A stretch of DNA of 33,353 nt from Deltaproteobacteria bacterium (GTDB taxonomy: Bacteria; Desulfobacterota; Desulfobulbia; Desulfobulbales; SURF-16), in assembly GCA_029939635.1 (NCBI GenBank), contig JAOZSN010000007.1, forward strand, positions 1-33,353, in the 5' to 3' direction. The notes below the pieces were generated by a model. It was not told the origin of the DNA, searched no databases, and saw only the letters and a list, made by a program, of their open reading frames with translations. Positions 23,829 through 32,993 of this stretch are shown piece after piece (within the stretch, counting starts at the first letter, position 1; each line of letters starts with the position of its first letter). The translations under genes and the position numbers were made by a program.

Positions 23829-24686
23829 TTAACCAAAACGTCCGGTAATATACTCCTCGGTCAAACGATGCTGGGGAGTGGTGAAAACCTGCTCTGTGGC
23901 GCCCACCTCAATAAGATAGCCCAGGTGGAAATAGGCCGTACGTTGGGAGACACGGGAGGCCTGTTGCATAGAGTGGGTGACAATGGCAATGGTGTAGTGT
24001 TCCCGGAGCTCATCAATAAGCTCTTCAATACGGGCTGTGGCTATGGGATCAAGGGCCGAGCATGGCTCATCCATAAGAATAACCTCTGGGCTGACAGCAA
24101 TGGTGCGTGCTATACATAGACGCTGCTGCTGGCCACCAGAGAGCCCTGTGCCAGGTTTATCAAGGCGATCCTTCACTTCTGCCCATAAACCAGCCTTACG
24201 CAACGAGGTCTCCACAATTTCATCAATATCACCCTTATGACTGGCCAGACCATGGATGCGGGGGCCATAGGCAATATTTTCATAGATAGATTTGGGAAAT
24301 GGGTTGGGCTTTTGAAAAACCATGCCAACCTGGGCGCGTAGCGGTACCACATCCACCATTTTATCATAGATATCCTGGCCATCCAGCTCAATACTACCAG
24401 AAACCCGACAGCTATCTATGGTATCATTCATACGATTCAGACAGCGCAAAAAGGTGGATTTACCACAACCGGAAGGACCGATCATGGCCATAACCTCATT
24501 GCTGCCAATATCTAAACTGACCCCATAAATGGCCTGTGTATCACCATAGGAGACATCCACATCACGGCACTCCATACGTGCCTTATCTACGAAGGGCTGC
24601 CCCACGGTTTCACGTGAGTCACGGGGGGCAATGGCAGTGCTGAGGTCTACAGTTTGAGAAGAAGGGATTGTTAAATTCATAGTCAT
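23829..24686 (-). CDS. pstB: Phosphate ABC transporter ATP-binding subunit PstB
   Basis: 285 residues. Walker [10 protein letters not shown] (70-78), signature LSGGQQQR and Walker [13 protein letters not shown] are intact, and the Pst-specific [20 protein letters not shown] is present. The N-terminal 35 residues (to MECRDV) exceed the core and are variable. PstB energises phosphate import by PstC/PstA. The ATG at 24686 (MTMNL) or 24680 cannot be distinguished because no clear ribosome-binding site precedes either. The gene is 181 nt after pstS, with a self-complementary repeat in the gap, so its expression may differ from that of pstS. Confidence 0.97.
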   Translation of the reverse strand: MTMNLTIPSSQTVDLSTAIAPRDSRETVGQPFVDKARMECRDVDVSYGDTQAIYGVSLDIGSNEVMAMIGPSGCGKSTFLRCLNRMNDTIDSCRVSGSIELDGQDIYDKMVDVVPLRAQVGMVFQKPNPFPKSIYENIAYGPRIHGLASHKGDIDEIVETSLRKAGLWAEVKDRLDKPGTGLSGGQQQRLCIARTIAVSPEVILMDEPCSALDPIATARIEELIDELREHYTIAIVTHSMQQASRVSQRTAYFHLGYLIEVGATEQVFTTPQHRLTEEYITGRFG

Positions 24687-24706
24687 TCAAATCGTGTAAT
24701 TAACAA

Positions 24707-24862
24707 CGAACCGCAGAATATCGAACAAGAAATATCGAATCTCGAAGGAAGTGCCCTTGGGGCATACTTTCTTTATTAATCAAGATTCTTCCACCCTTCA
24801 TCATCGGAGTCTTCGCTACGCTGCGCTTACCTCGACATTTCTTGTTCAATATTCAATATTCG
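24707..24862 (-). repeat. Dispersed intergenic repeat, copy 2, between pstS and pstB
   Basis: This is the opposite-orientation counterpart of 21043-21150. Matching blocks are 24707-24717, 24728-24751, 24790-24804 and 24832-24845. It has an extra insertion at about 24806-24830 (GGAGTCTTCGCTACGCTGCG). AATATCGAACAAGAAATATCG near the left end and TTGTTCAATATTCAATATTCG near the right end are self-complementary. It occupies nearly the whole gap. Confidence 0.8.
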
Positions 24863-24867
24863 TTTTT

Positions 24868-25908
24868 TTACATCTCCAGAGGCTTCAATATCTTAATATC
24901 ATCAGCAAAAGAGGCGCGTTCCTCAACCGGCATAGGGATCATACCTTTATCAGCCAAATAACCTTCTTCACCCCAGGCTTGGTCACTGGAAAACTCTGCC
25001 AGATATCCTTTAATAGCAGGAACCGCGTCCACATGGGCCTTTTTCACATAGAAGTAGAGAGGGCGCGAGACAGGATAAGAACCATCTGAGATATTCTCAA
25101 AGGTTGGTGCCACACCCTCAATCATGGAACCCTGCACCTTATCGGCGTTTTGATCCAAAAAGCTATAGCCGAAGACACCCACTGCTATTGGGTCAGCGCC
25201 AAGTTTTTGGACAATGAGATTATCATTCTCACCCGCCTCAACATAAACACCATCTTCCCGCACCGCTCGGCAGACCGCCTTGTAATGCTTTTTATTCTGC
25301 TTCTTCATGGCCTTGAGCCAGGGAAAGGTCTTGCAACCACCCTCAACGGCCAGCTCGGCAAAGGCATCACGGGTACCAGATGTGGGCGGTGGACCGAGAA
25401 CCTTAATTTTGGTGTTGGGCAGGCTAGGATTCACCTCAGACCAGATCTGATAGGGATTTTCCACCAGCTCCTCTCCGCCCTTGGGGTTTGGAACCTCTTT
25501 GGCCAAGGCCAGATAAATATCACGACGGCTGAGCTTGAGCAAAGGAGATTTCTTAGAATTAGCCATAACAATGCCGTCATAGCCCACCTTAACCTCAATA
25601 ATGTCCTTTACACCATTGGCCTGGCATCTATCATATTCAGACTTCTTGATCCGACGTGAGGCATTGGTAATATCAGGATGCTGCAGGCCAACCCCAGAAC
25701 AAAAAAGTTTCAGTCCACCACCGGAACCAGTTGATTCAATTTTAGGAGTTTTAAAGCTACTGGTCTTACCAAAACGCTCAGCCACAGTGGTGGCAAAGGG
25801 GTAAACAGTGGAGGATCCCACCACGCTGATATAATCACGGGCCTGAGCCACACCAGCAGTCAACATACAGGCGGCCACCAAGGCCACTCCAATCTTTAAT
25901 CCTTTCAT
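24868..25908 (-). CDS. pstS: Periplasmic phosphate-binding protein PstS
   Basis: 346 residues from the ATG at 25908, which has GAGGA 7 nt upstream; an in-frame GTG two codons earlier is too close to that signal. Sec signal KGLKIGVALVAACMLTAGVAQA, cleavage near AQA-RD. Phosphate-binding motifs: SSTVYPFA (mature N-terminus), SGGGLKLF, SRRIKKSEYDRC and GPPPTSGTRDAFAEL. The two Cys in FCSG and RCQAN may be a disulphide. It captures phosphate for the PstCAB permease. Unusually it lies third, between pstA and pstB, and has self-complementary repeats on both flanks. The mature protein is somewhat longer than E. coli PstS. Confidence 0.96.
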   Translation of the reverse strand: MKGLKIGVALVAACMLTAGVAQARDYISVVGSSTVYPFATTVAERFGKTSSFKTPKIESTGSGGGLKLFCSGVGLQHPDITNASRRIKKSEYDRCQANGVKDIIEVKVGYDGIVMANSKKSPLLKLSRRDIYLALAKEVPNPKGGEELVENPYQIWSEVNPSLPNTKIKVLGPPPTSGTRDAFAELAVEGGCKTFPWLKAMKKQNKKHYKAVCRAVREDGVYVEAGENDNLIVQKLGADPIAVGVFGYSFLDQNADKVQGSMIEGVAPTFENISDGSYPVSRPLYFYVKKAHVDAVPAIKGYLAEFSSDQAWGEEGYLADKGMIPMPVEERASFADDIKILKPLEM

Positions 25909-25961
25909 AGTCACATCCTCATAAATTCAGTTTCAAGTTAAAAATACAAGTTTAAAGACAC

Positions 25962-26038
25962 AGGTGTCACGACTCAGGAAAACGTTTCTCAGGCAGTTTA
26001 TCTTTACCATAACACCCGACACCTGATCCCTGACACCT
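25962..26038. repeat. Inverted repeat between pstA and pstS
   Basis: AGGTGTCACGACTCAGG (25962-25978) and CCTGATCCCTGACACCT (26022-26038) are complementary at 14 of 17 positions around a 43-nt loop. GACACC/GGTGTC motifs occur in both arms. It lies in the 136-nt gap 3' of pstA, upstream of pstS. Confidence 0.7.
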
Positions 26039-26044
26039 CTAGTT

Positions 26045-27319
26045 TTACCAACGTCGTTCAAAACGCCTGCGCAGATAGACTGCTGCCCCATTCATGCAGA
26101 TGAGAAAGGTCAACAGCACCATGATGGCAGCCGAAGTTTTCTCCACAAAGGCCCGCTCTGGGCTATCGGCCCATAAGTAAATCTGCACCGGCAAGACAGC
26201 GGCAGGATCAGTCAACGCCGTTGGTATATCTACTATAAAGGCCACCATACCAATCATCAGCAGGGGGGCTGTTTCCCCCAAGGCCTGTGCCATACCAATG
26301 ATCGTGCCGGTGAGCATGCCCGGCATGGCCAAGGGCAGGACATGGTGCATTACCATCTGTACCTTGGAGGCGCCAATACCTAAGGCCGCCTCTCGTATTG
26401 ATGGGGGTACGGCCTTCAAGGCTGCCCGCCCAGCAATAATGATAGTGGGCAAGGTCATAAGGGAGAGCACTAGCCCACCCACCAGAGGGGCTGAGCGGGG
26501 CAGGCCAAAGAAATTAATAAACATGGCCAGGCCCAACAGACCAAAGATAATGGACGGTACCGCAGCCAGGTTATTGATGTTTACCTCAATGATATCAGTC
26601 CAACGATTGGTGGGGGCAAACTCCTCCAGGTAGACGGCTGCCCCGACGCCAAGGGGAAAGGCAATGGCCAGGGTAACCAGCAATGTATATAACGAACCCA
26701 TGGCTGCACCGCGAATACCTGCCAGCTCTGGTTCGCGGGAATCACCACTGCTGAAAAATGTTGTATTAAATTTTTTACATATCACCCCCTGATTCTCCAG
26801 ATCATCAATCCAGCCGATCACCTTATCAGAGATCCGCCTCTCTGATTCTGGACTATGGCGGTCAATATGACCTTTTAGCAGCATATCCACATCATCATCC
26901 GCTGGGACCCATACCGTCTGTATTGTGCCGATCAGTTCAGGATTTGCCATCACCATATCTCGCAGTTGATATTCTGCGCCGGTGGATATCAGGCCATAGA
27001 GACTACGCTTATCACGCCGCCCCTGAACTTCAGGCAGGGCATTGCGCAATGCCTCCTTGACCATACTGCCGTAATAGGCCTTGCCTGGATTAGTAATATC
27101 TATCTTTGTCTCATCAAGATGAACAGTAATGCTGATAAAGGTCTGGACAAAGGCGGTGTAGCCCTTCATGCTGATGGAGATAAAGAGCAGGGAGAGAAAG
27201 GCCAAACTCAAAATGATCGCGGCCAGGCCCAGACGACGAAAGAGACGCTCAAACCGATAACGCTTTTTCAGGCCTCCCTGGACAACATCAATAGTGCGTA
27301 ACCTACTCATATTGCTCAC
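26045..27319 (-). CDS. pstA: Phosphate ABC transporter permease PstA (extended N-terminus)
   Basis: 424 residues, about 130 longer than E. coli PstA. The N-terminal extension has one membrane helix (LGLAAIILSLAFLSLLFISIS, about 31-51) and a large periplasmic segment (60-205, containing YGSMVKEALRNALP), the DUF3333 architecture. The permease core follows, with six helices and the EAA-like loop SIREAALGIGASKVQMVMHHVLPLAMPGMLTG that contacts PstB. The start is either the GTG at 27319 (overlapping pstC by 17 nt) or the ATG at 27310; neither has a clear ribosome-binding site, so translation is probably coupled to pstC. It forms the membrane channel with PstC. Confidence 0.93.
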   Translation of the reverse strand: MSNMSRLRTIDVVQGGLKKRYRFERLFRRLGLAAIILSLAFLSLLFISISMKGYTAFVQTFISITVHLDETKIDITNPGKAYYGSMVKEALRNALPEVQGRRDKRSLYGLISTGAEYQLRDMVMANPELIGTIQTVWVPADDDVDMLLKGHIDRHSPESERRISDKVIGWIDDLENQGVICKKFNTTFFSSGDSREPELAGIRGAAMGSLYTLLVTLAIAFPLGVGAAVYLEEFAPTNRWTDIIEVNINNLAAVPSIIFGLLGLAMFINFFGLPRSAPLVGGLVLSLMTLPTIIIAGRAALKAVPPSIREAALGIGASKVQMVMHHVLPLAMPGMLTGTIIGMAQALGETAPLLMIGMVAFIVDIPTALTDPAAVLPVQIYLWADSPERAFVEKTSAAIMVLLTFLICMNGAAVYLRRRFERRW

Positions 27320-28685
27320 TATATTTGCGAACCACCCGTAGGGCGATAATATTTAAAATAAGGGTGACAATGAACAGCAATAACCCCAAGGCAAAGGCAG
27401 CCAAGGTTTTGGGGCTATCAAACTCCTGATCTCCCACCAGCAGGGTGACGATCTGTACAGTAACCGTTGTCACCGTCTCCAACGGATTTACAGTGAGATT
27501 GGCCGCCAGTCCTGCTGCCATTACCACAATCATGGTCTCTCCTATGGCCCTGGACATAGCTAGCAGCACCGAACCAACAATACCTGGCAGGGCAGCTGGC
27601 ACTACAACGCGAAGTACGGTTTCGCTCCTGGTGGACCCTAAAGCATATGCTCCATCCCGCATGGCCTGGGGTACTGCAGTGATCACATCATCAGACAGGG
27701 ATGAGACAAAGGGGATGATCATAATGCCCATGACGAGCCCAGCGGCCAGGGCACTCTCTGATGAAACGGTTAAGCCTATAATCGCCCCCATATCGCGCAA
27801 AAACGGGGCCACGGTGAGTGCGGCAAAAAATCCATACACCACGGTGGGTATTCCAGCTAATATTTCCAACAGTGGCTTGGCTATCAAGCGCAATTTTTTG
27901 CTGGCATACTCAGACAGGTAGAGAGCAGACATCAACCCCAGAGGTACTGCCACTAACATGGCAATACTTGATATCATCAACGTCCCCCAAAACACTGGCA
28001 ACGCACCAAAGGCACCTGAGGAACCCACCTGCTCTTCCCGGATGGCCATCTGCGGACTCCACTGCGGATTAAAGAGAAAATCCGTAAGGGGAATCACCTT
28101 GAAAAAGCGAATGGCCTCAAAGAGCACAGATAATACAATTCCCACCGTGGTGAGGATTGCCAGCATAGAGCAGGCCACGAGTAGTATTCTCACTACTCGT
28201 TCCACCTGATTGCGAGCCCGTAGTCCTGGGGTGATGCGCCTTAAGGCTAATCCACTAAATCCTACAGTCATAGTGAGAACTACTACGGCCAACGCCGCTC
28301 TGCTTGTTGCATGCAAGCTTTTATAATGAGCGACAGCCTGCTCCATCTCAGCGGTGACATCCCTACTTATGACGCCTCCATCAGCCAGACTCTCTATATC
28401 GTATAAAAGGATACTTTGTTGTAAGGTTGATAGCTCACGCAACTGCTGGGGGAGATCTGCCAACACAAGGTTACTGACAATTGCCGCCTCACAGAGAAAC
28501 CACACCAAAACAACGAGTAGAGCCGGTAATCCGCACCATAATGCTGTAAAAAATCCATAGTGCGTTGGCAAGGAATGCAATGAACGGATGTTATTTCCAC
28601 TCACCGTAAAGGCCTTTTTACGGCCAATCTGATAGACAATGGCAGAAAGCAGTACAACGAGTATGAAAATATTCAAAGGGGTCAT
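27303..28685 (-). CDS. pstC: Phosphate ABC transporter permease PstC (extended N-terminus)
   Basis: 460 residues versus about 320 in E. coli. An N-terminal helix (FILVVLLSAIVYQIG, about 7-21), a second helix (about 45-66) and a periplasmic segment precede a third helix near 135-150. The permease core starts about 165, and the EAA-like loop AMRDGAYALGSTRSETVLRVVVPAALPGIVG is present. Conserved GIPTVVYGFFAA and PFVSSLSDDVI are characteristic of PstC. It is the first gene of the pst group, divergent from phoR across 196 nt of spacer. Its stop overlaps pstA. The extension is shared with proteins described as large PstC in sulfate reducers and proteobacteria. Confidence 0.93.
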   Translation of the reverse strand: MTPLNIFILVVLLSAIVYQIGRKKAFTVSGNNIRSLHSLPTHYGFFTALWCGLPALLVVLVWFLCEAAIVSNLVLADLPQQLRELSTLQQSILLYDIESLADGGVISRDVTAEMEQAVAHYKSLHATSRAALAVVVLTMTVGFSGLALRRITPGLRARNQVERVVRILLVACSMLAILTTVGIVLSVLFEAIRFFKVIPLTDFLFNPQWSPQMAIREEQVGSSGAFGALPVFWGTLMISSIAMLVAVPLGLMSALYLSEYASKKLRLIAKPLLEILAGIPTVVYGFFAALTVAPFLRDMGAIIGLTVSSESALAAGLVMGIMIIPFVSSLSDDVITAVPQAMRDGAYALGSTRSETVLRVVVPAALPGIVGSVLLAMSRAIGETMIVVMAAGLAANLTVNPLETVTTVTVQIVTLLVGDQEFDSPKTLAAFALGLLLFIVTLILNIIALRVVRKYSEQYE

Positions 28686-28802
28686 GTGTCAGTACAAGTT
28701 CCAATATGAAGGAATATAGCCTCATTTGGGCCAGCTGCTTGCTGGCTTATTTTCGGCCTTTAAACTCCCTGTTATTTTGTTGAACACGACACTACTTTTC
28801 GA

Positions 28803-28820
28803 TTGTAAGAATTATGTTAA
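28803..28820 (+). promoter_or_regulatory. Possible Pho-box-like direct repeat between pstC and phoR
   Basis: TTGTAAG-AATT-ATGTTAA has TGT triplets 11 bp apart, the spacing of PhoB half-sites (7-bp repeat, 4-bp gap), but agrees only loosely with CTGTCAT. It lies in the shared divergent region upstream of phoR. Confidence 0.25.
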
Positions 28821-28881
28821 AAGATCAAAAAAACTTTTCTCCCCCTTTCTATTTTATGTTTTTCAATCTATGTACAGAGTC

Positions 28882-30660
28882 ATGAATAAAAAACGCCTCT
28901 TTGTTCTTTTCTCATCCTATCTTGCCATTACCCTGGTGGCCCTTTTTCTCACCACCCTGTTTACGACCCGGGCTGTGCGTACCTTTCACCTGCAAAATAC
29001 CACTGAGGATCTGCAGGCTCGTGCTGTTCTCATTAAAGACCAGATCACGCCGCTTTTTACAGATAAACGCTGGCCCGAGTTACAGCTTCTTTGCCAAGAC
29101 CTCGGTAAGAAATCTGCGACCCGTATCACCGTGATTGCCAGTAGTGGTCAAGTGACTGCGGACTCCCAGGAAGATCCACACCAGCTTGATAACCATGGAA
29201 GCCGCCCAGAGATTATTGCTGCTCAAGAGGGTCGAATTGGCACATTCAGCCGCTTTAGCACCACCCTGCAACAAAATCTCCGCTATGTCGCCATTCCTCT
29301 CCACCACCAGGATCACATTGTTGCCTCCTTACGTCTGGCTGTCCCCCTTGCATCTCTGGATGCCGCCTTTGCTGGTATTCGTCTGACCCTCAGCCTGGGG
29401 TCCATTGCCGTGGCGTTGCTCATTGCCTTTGTAACCTGGTATATCTCGCAACAAATTAGCCGACCTGTACTTGCTATGTGTGACGGTGCCCAACGCTTTG
29501 CCCAGCGCGATTTTGATACTCCTATCCCTGTTCGTGGCCCAGATGAGCTTATGGAGCTTTCCCGTGGCCTGAACAGCATGGCCCAAGATCTGCGCCATCA
29601 TATCGCCACTGTGGTCAATCAACGCAACGAATTAGAAACAATCTTTGCCAGTATGATTGAGGGCGTCTTTACTGTTGATGCTGATGAACGATTCACCAGC
29701 ATTAATCAAGCTGCGGCTGATCTTCTTGAGACCAGTAGGGATAAGGCCTTAGGCCGCACTGTGCTGGAGACAATGCGCAATAGTGACTTGAAAATCTTCA
29801 TGGATCAGACCCTGCGTTCAGATATTGCTACCCGCAATGAGTTAACTCTCCTTCACCACAATGACCAGACAGTCATTGTCTCTGCCCATGGAGTGCAACT
29901 CCCCGAAACCACTCGCCCTTCCAAGGCCATGGTTGTTCTCCATGACATTACCCGCCTTAAAAAGTTAGAGAATATCCGCCGTGATTTTGTCAGCAATGTT
30001 TCCCATGAGCTTAAAACACCAATCACCTCCATTCAAGGCTTTGTGGAAACCTTGCTGGATGGTGCTATTGATGACCAGGAACATAATAAACGCTTTCTTG
30101 CTATCATCCATACTCAGTCATTACGTCTTAATGCCATTATCCAGGATCTTCTTACCCTTTCTCGCTTGGAAGAGAGACAACAGGCCTTGAAACTGACACG
30201 TGTCGCTCTTCTACCTTTACTGCAAAACGCTATCAATTCCTGCCGTCTTGAGGCTGAGACTAAAGAAATTACCCTCACTGTTACTGAATCAGCACCAATT
30301 ACAGCCTTGGTAAATAAACCACTATTTGAACTCGCTTTAACTAACCTCATTGGCAACGCTATTAAATATTCCCCATCTCGTACTGAAGTCACGATACTGA
30401 TACATCAAAAAAATTCCTCAGCCCTCATCACTGTTACTGATCACGGTGAAGGCATTTCTTTAAGCCACCAAGGTAGAATTTTTGAACGCTTTTATCGCGT
30501 TGACAAAGGGCGAAGTCGTCAGGCTGGTGGCACTGGGCTGGGTCTTGCCATAGTCAAACACATCATGCGTTGCCACCATGGTGAAGTTCGCCTTACGAGC
30601 ACCCTGGGACAAGGGTCAACTTTCACTCTTATTTTACCGCTACAGAATGCAGCTTCTTAA
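28882..30660 (+). CDS. phoR: Phosphate-regulon sensor histidine kinase PhoR
   Basis: 592 residues from the ATG at 28882. Upstream in-frame codons to a TTG at 28726 encode an unlikely Phe/Leu-rich stretch. Membrane helices at about 6-27 (LFVLFSSYLAITLVALFLTTLF) and 170-190 flank a periplasmic domain. A HAMP segment, then a PAS domain (about 252-355, with FTSINQAAADLLETS), and the HisKA motif FVSNVSHELKTPITS with phospho-acceptor His375. The ATPase has GNAIKYSP, DHGEGIS and GGTGLGLAIVKHI. The longer periplasmic domain distinguishes it from E. coli PhoR, which has almost none. It phosphorylates PhoB under phosphate starvation, with PhoU and PstSCAB controlling the signal. It faces away from pstC, so the region 28686-28881 holds both promoters. 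Confidence 0.93.
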   Translation: MNKKRLFVLFSSYLAITLVALFLTTLFTTRAVRTFHLQNTTEDLQARAVLIKDQITPLFTDKRWPELQLLCQDLGKKSATRITVIASSGQVTADSQEDPHQLDNHGSRPEIIAAQEGRIGTFSRFSTTLQQNLRYVAIPLHHQDHIVASLRLAVPLASLDAAFAGIRLTLSLGSIAVALLIAFVTWYISQQISRPVLAMCDGAQRFAQRDFDTPIPVRGPDELMELSRGLNSMAQDLRHHIATVVNQRNELETIFASMIEGVFTVDADERFTSINQAAADLLETSRDKALGRTVLETMRNSDLKIFMDQTLRSDIATRNELTLLHHNDQTVIVSAHGVQLPETTRPSKAMVVLHDITRLKKLENIRRDFVSNVSHELKTPITSIQGFVETLLDGAIDDQEHNKRFLAIIHTQSLRLNAIIQDLLTLSRLEERQQALKLTRVALLPLLQNAINSCRLEAETKEITLTVTESAPITALVNKPLFELALTNLIGNAIKYSPSRTEVTILIHQKNSSALITVTDHGEGISLSHQGRIFERFYRVDKGRSRQAGGTGLGLAIVKHIMRCHHGEVRLTSTLGQGSTFTLILPLQNAAS

Positions 30661-30874
30661 TTTTCTCGCCGTAAATCCCATTTTTAACAGTATTCTAACA
30701 TTAGCCGTGTATATCATGTTCACCTGTTACTGTCTGGCCATACAAATTTTTTTACGGCAGCCATTAGCTTTAAACTAATACTTAAGGGTACCTTGAATAA
30801 TTTGATATTCGGAATCTCCCTTCGGACCCTTACCTGCTCATAGCAATTAGCCCTTTCCTTTTCAGGAGAACTTC

Positions 30875-31558
30875 GTGACCTCTGACATTCAATCAAATAT
30901 TGATAAACTTAAACAACATATCGTTTACCTTGGCACTGTTGTCGAAGAGAGCCTTCATACCAGCATCAAGGCTGCCCAAAACCTGGATTCTACCCTTGCC
31001 GCAGCTGTACAAGATGCTGATGATAAAATTAATGCATTGGAAGTCAATATAGAGCAAGCTTGCACCAAAATACTTGCCCTTCACCAACCTGTTGCCAGCG
31101 ATCTACGCTTTGTTGTTGCTGTTCTTAAAATTAACTCTGAACTTGAACGGATAGGTGATTTGGCAAGTAAGGTTGGTGACAAGATTCTGCTGATTTCGGC
31201 AAAGCGTCGCAAAACAAACCCACTACCTAAAGTCATCATACCTGAAAACTTCGCAACTATATTCAGCCAAACCAAGGATATGTTTAGCCAATGCCTTGAT
31301 GCTTTTGTTAATGAAGATGCCGATCTAGCCTACCGTATCCTCATTGCTGATGATGCCGTTGATGAATCTAAGCAGCGCATCCGAGAAGAACTCAAAGAAA
31401 TTGGGAAAACCACTCCGAACCAGCTCGCCTACTCTCAGTTTCTCCTCAGCATTGCCCGGATACTTGAACGTATTGCTGACCATACTACCCATATCGCCGA
31501 AGACACCATCTACATGCTGCAAGGCCGCATTATTCGCCACACAGAGGATATCTTTTAA
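30875..31558 (+). CDS. phoU: Phosphate signalling protein PhoU
   Basis: 227 residues, beginning at GTG 30875 with AGGAGAA just upstream. Two PhoU repeats form three-helix bundles: DADDKINALEVNIEQ with LRFVVAVLKINSELERIGDLA (conserved ERIGD), and DDAVDESKQRIREEL with LSIARILERIADHTTHIAEDTI (conserved ERIADH). PhoU links PstSCAB to PhoR and inhibits the pathway in phosphate excess. It follows phoR after 214 nt and precedes phoB by 78 nt. The usual position is beside pstB, so its location between phoR and phoB is atypical. No signal peptide is present; it is cytoplasmic and contacts the membrane. Confidence 0.95.
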   Translation: MTSDIQSNIDKLKQHIVYLGTVVEESLHTSIKAAQNLDSTLAAAVQDADDKINALEVNIEQACTKILALHQPVASDLRFVVAVLKINSELERIGDLASKVGDKILLISAKRRKTNPLPKVIIPENFATIFSQTKDMFSQCLDAFVNEDADLAYRILIADDAVDESKQRIREELKEIGKTTPNQLAYSQFLLSIARILERIADHTTHIAEDTIYMLQGRIIRHTEDIF

Positions 31559-31636
31559 CGTCAATTGCCCGTCTGCTTTAAATGACTATAGTTTCGATAA
31601 AACAATGAGTTATAAATATTAACTGCCAATACTTCC

Positions 31637-32338
31637 ATGACTTCCCCTATTACCATCCTTGTAGTTGAAGATGAAGAAGATATCCAGCATCTTATTACCT
31701 ATAATTTGCTCAAAGCTGGCTACCAGGTGCACTGTGCCGGAGATGGAGAATCCGCTTTAAAAATTATAGCTACCACTCCTCCATCTCTGATTATTCTTGA
31801 CCTTATGCTGCCAGGCATGAGTGGTCTTGACGTATGCCGCCAGCTCCGTGACTCTGTCGAAACCATCAATACCCCTGTTCTTATGCTCACTGCTAAAAGC
31901 GAAGATGAGGACATCCTCGCCGGCTTTGACGCGGGTACCGATGATTATCTACCCAAACCCTTCAGTCCGCAGGTTCTTGCCGCCCGAGTTGCAGCTTTAT
32001 TGCGTCGTGTCCCTGCCACCCCACCCCATGAGGAAGATCACCTTACCTTTGCTGCGATAAACCTCTCCCTTGATCTCAACCTGCATGAATGCCTGTACAA
32101 TGGCACCCCCTGCGGTCTGACCAGCAGTGAATTTGCCATCCTTCAATTACTAACCAGCCGTCCTGGCTGGGTCTACAGCCGCCAACAAATAATTGATTCA
32201 ATCCACGGTTTTGATTATTGCCTCACCTCACGTGCCATTGACGTGCAGATCAGTGGTCTCCGTAAAAAACTGGGCCACGCCCACAAATTTATCAACACTG
32301 TACGCGGGGTTGGCTACCGTTTTTCTGTTGATGTGTAA
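31637..32338 (+). CDS. phoB: Phosphate response regulator PhoB (OmpR/PhoB family)
   Basis: 233 residues. The receiver has the acidic cluster VVEDEEDIQHL, phospho-acceptor Asp54 in IILDLMLPGMSGLDVC, Thr in LMLTAKSEDED and Lys in YLPKPFSP. The winged-helix DNA-binding domain (about 133-230) has LTSSEFAILQLLTSRPGWVYSR and RAIDVQISGLRKKLG, ending GVGYRFSV. Phosphorylated PhoB activates pst and pho promoters. The identification as PhoB rests on being next to phoR-phoU. The ATG has no ideal ribosome-binding site (only an AACTG-rich stretch). A TTGACA-type promoter lies 39 nt after the stop for the next gene. Confidence 0.92.
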   Translation: MTSPITILVVEDEEDIQHLITYNLLKAGYQVHCAGDGESALKIIATTPPSLIILDLMLPGMSGLDVCRQLRDSVETINTPVLMLTAKSEDEDILAGFDAGTDDYLPKPFSPQVLAARVAALLRRVPATPPHEEDHLTFAAINLSLDLNLHECLYNGTPCGLTSSEFAILQLLTSRPGWVYSRQQIIDSIHGFDYCLTSRAIDVQISGLRKKLGHAHKFINTVRGVGYRFSVDV

Positions 32339-32376
32339 ACATTTCCCCTCTCCCCTTAGCACCAGGCAACTCTCTC

Positions 32377-32405
32377 TTGACACAGACGCTTCACCTGTTT
32401 ACTCT
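32377..32405 (+). promoter_or_regulatory. Candidate promoter of the NIL ferredoxin gene
   Basis: TTGACA (32377-32382), 17-nt spacer and TACTCT (32400-32405). The -35 is perfect, the -10 poor. About 130 nt upstream of the ATG at 32537. Confidence 0.25.
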
Positions 32406-32536
32406 CTTTGCTTACCCGTATCAGTTCCGGAGCACTTCAGAACTGAACAGTAAAAAGTTTAGGGTATTTTGGCCCCACCTCCATTGTCCCTTTAGTTTTA
32501 CTTTTTGACCTATCCTTTTTTCAGCGAGCAATTGCC

Positions 32537-32968
32537 ATGAGCAGCAAAATTTATGTCCTCCATTTCCCCAAAGAAACTGGTGATCAACCTATTATCAGCC
32601 AGCTGGTGAAAAAATTCGATATTGATTTTAATATTCTTAAAGCAACCATTTTCCCTGGGAATGATGGTCTCATGGTGATTGAACTCAATGGCCACAAAAA
32701 AAATGTTAAAAACGGTTTGAGCTATCTTCGTGATTGTGGCGTTACCATTAAATCAATTTCAACTATTATTCGCCGCGATGACGACAAATGTTTCCAGTGC
32801 GGCGCATGCACAGGCAGCTGCCCAACAGGTGCCCTTTACATCAAACGACCTAGCATGGAGGTCATTTATGACCCAGATAAATGCACAGGCTGCGGTCTCT
32901 GTGTAAACGTCTGCCCTGTACATGCCATGGATGTTGCCCGCAACCTGACACTCAACTCACTTGAATAA
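32537..32968 (+). CDS. NIL-domain ferredoxin with two [4Fe-4S] clusters
   Basis: 143 residues. The first 76 residues (KIYVLHFPKETGDQPIISQL, then DFNILKATIFPGNDGLMVIELNGHKKN) form a NIL domain, the small ACT-like fold also found at the C-terminus of MetN-type transporters. The rest holds CFQCGACTGSCPTGAL and CTGCGLCVNVCPVHAM, two complete [4Fe-4S] motifs, giving a low-potential electron carrier. This fusion is widespread in methanogens and sulfate reducers. The ligand of the NIL domain may be a methionine-like or sulfur compound, which is inference; links to sulfur transfer and homocysteine formation have been proposed for related proteins. No signal peptide is present, so it is cytoplasmic. 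It stands alone, convergent with the cupin gene. Confidence 0.88.
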   Translation: MSSKIYVLHFPKETGDQPIISQLVKKFDIDFNILKATIFPGNDGLMVIELNGHKKNVKNGLSYLRDCGVTIKSISTIIRRDDDKCFQCGACTGSCPTGALYIKRPSMEVIYDPDKCTGCGLCVNVCPVHAMDVARNLTLNSLE

Positions 32969-32993
32969 CAAGTAACTTCGGAAAACCAACCAG

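Noticed and set aside
28726-28881. N-terminal extension of PhoR from a TTG codon
   Set aside because: No ribosome-binding site; the extra 52 residues are not PhoR-like, and the membrane helix begins just after Met at 28882.
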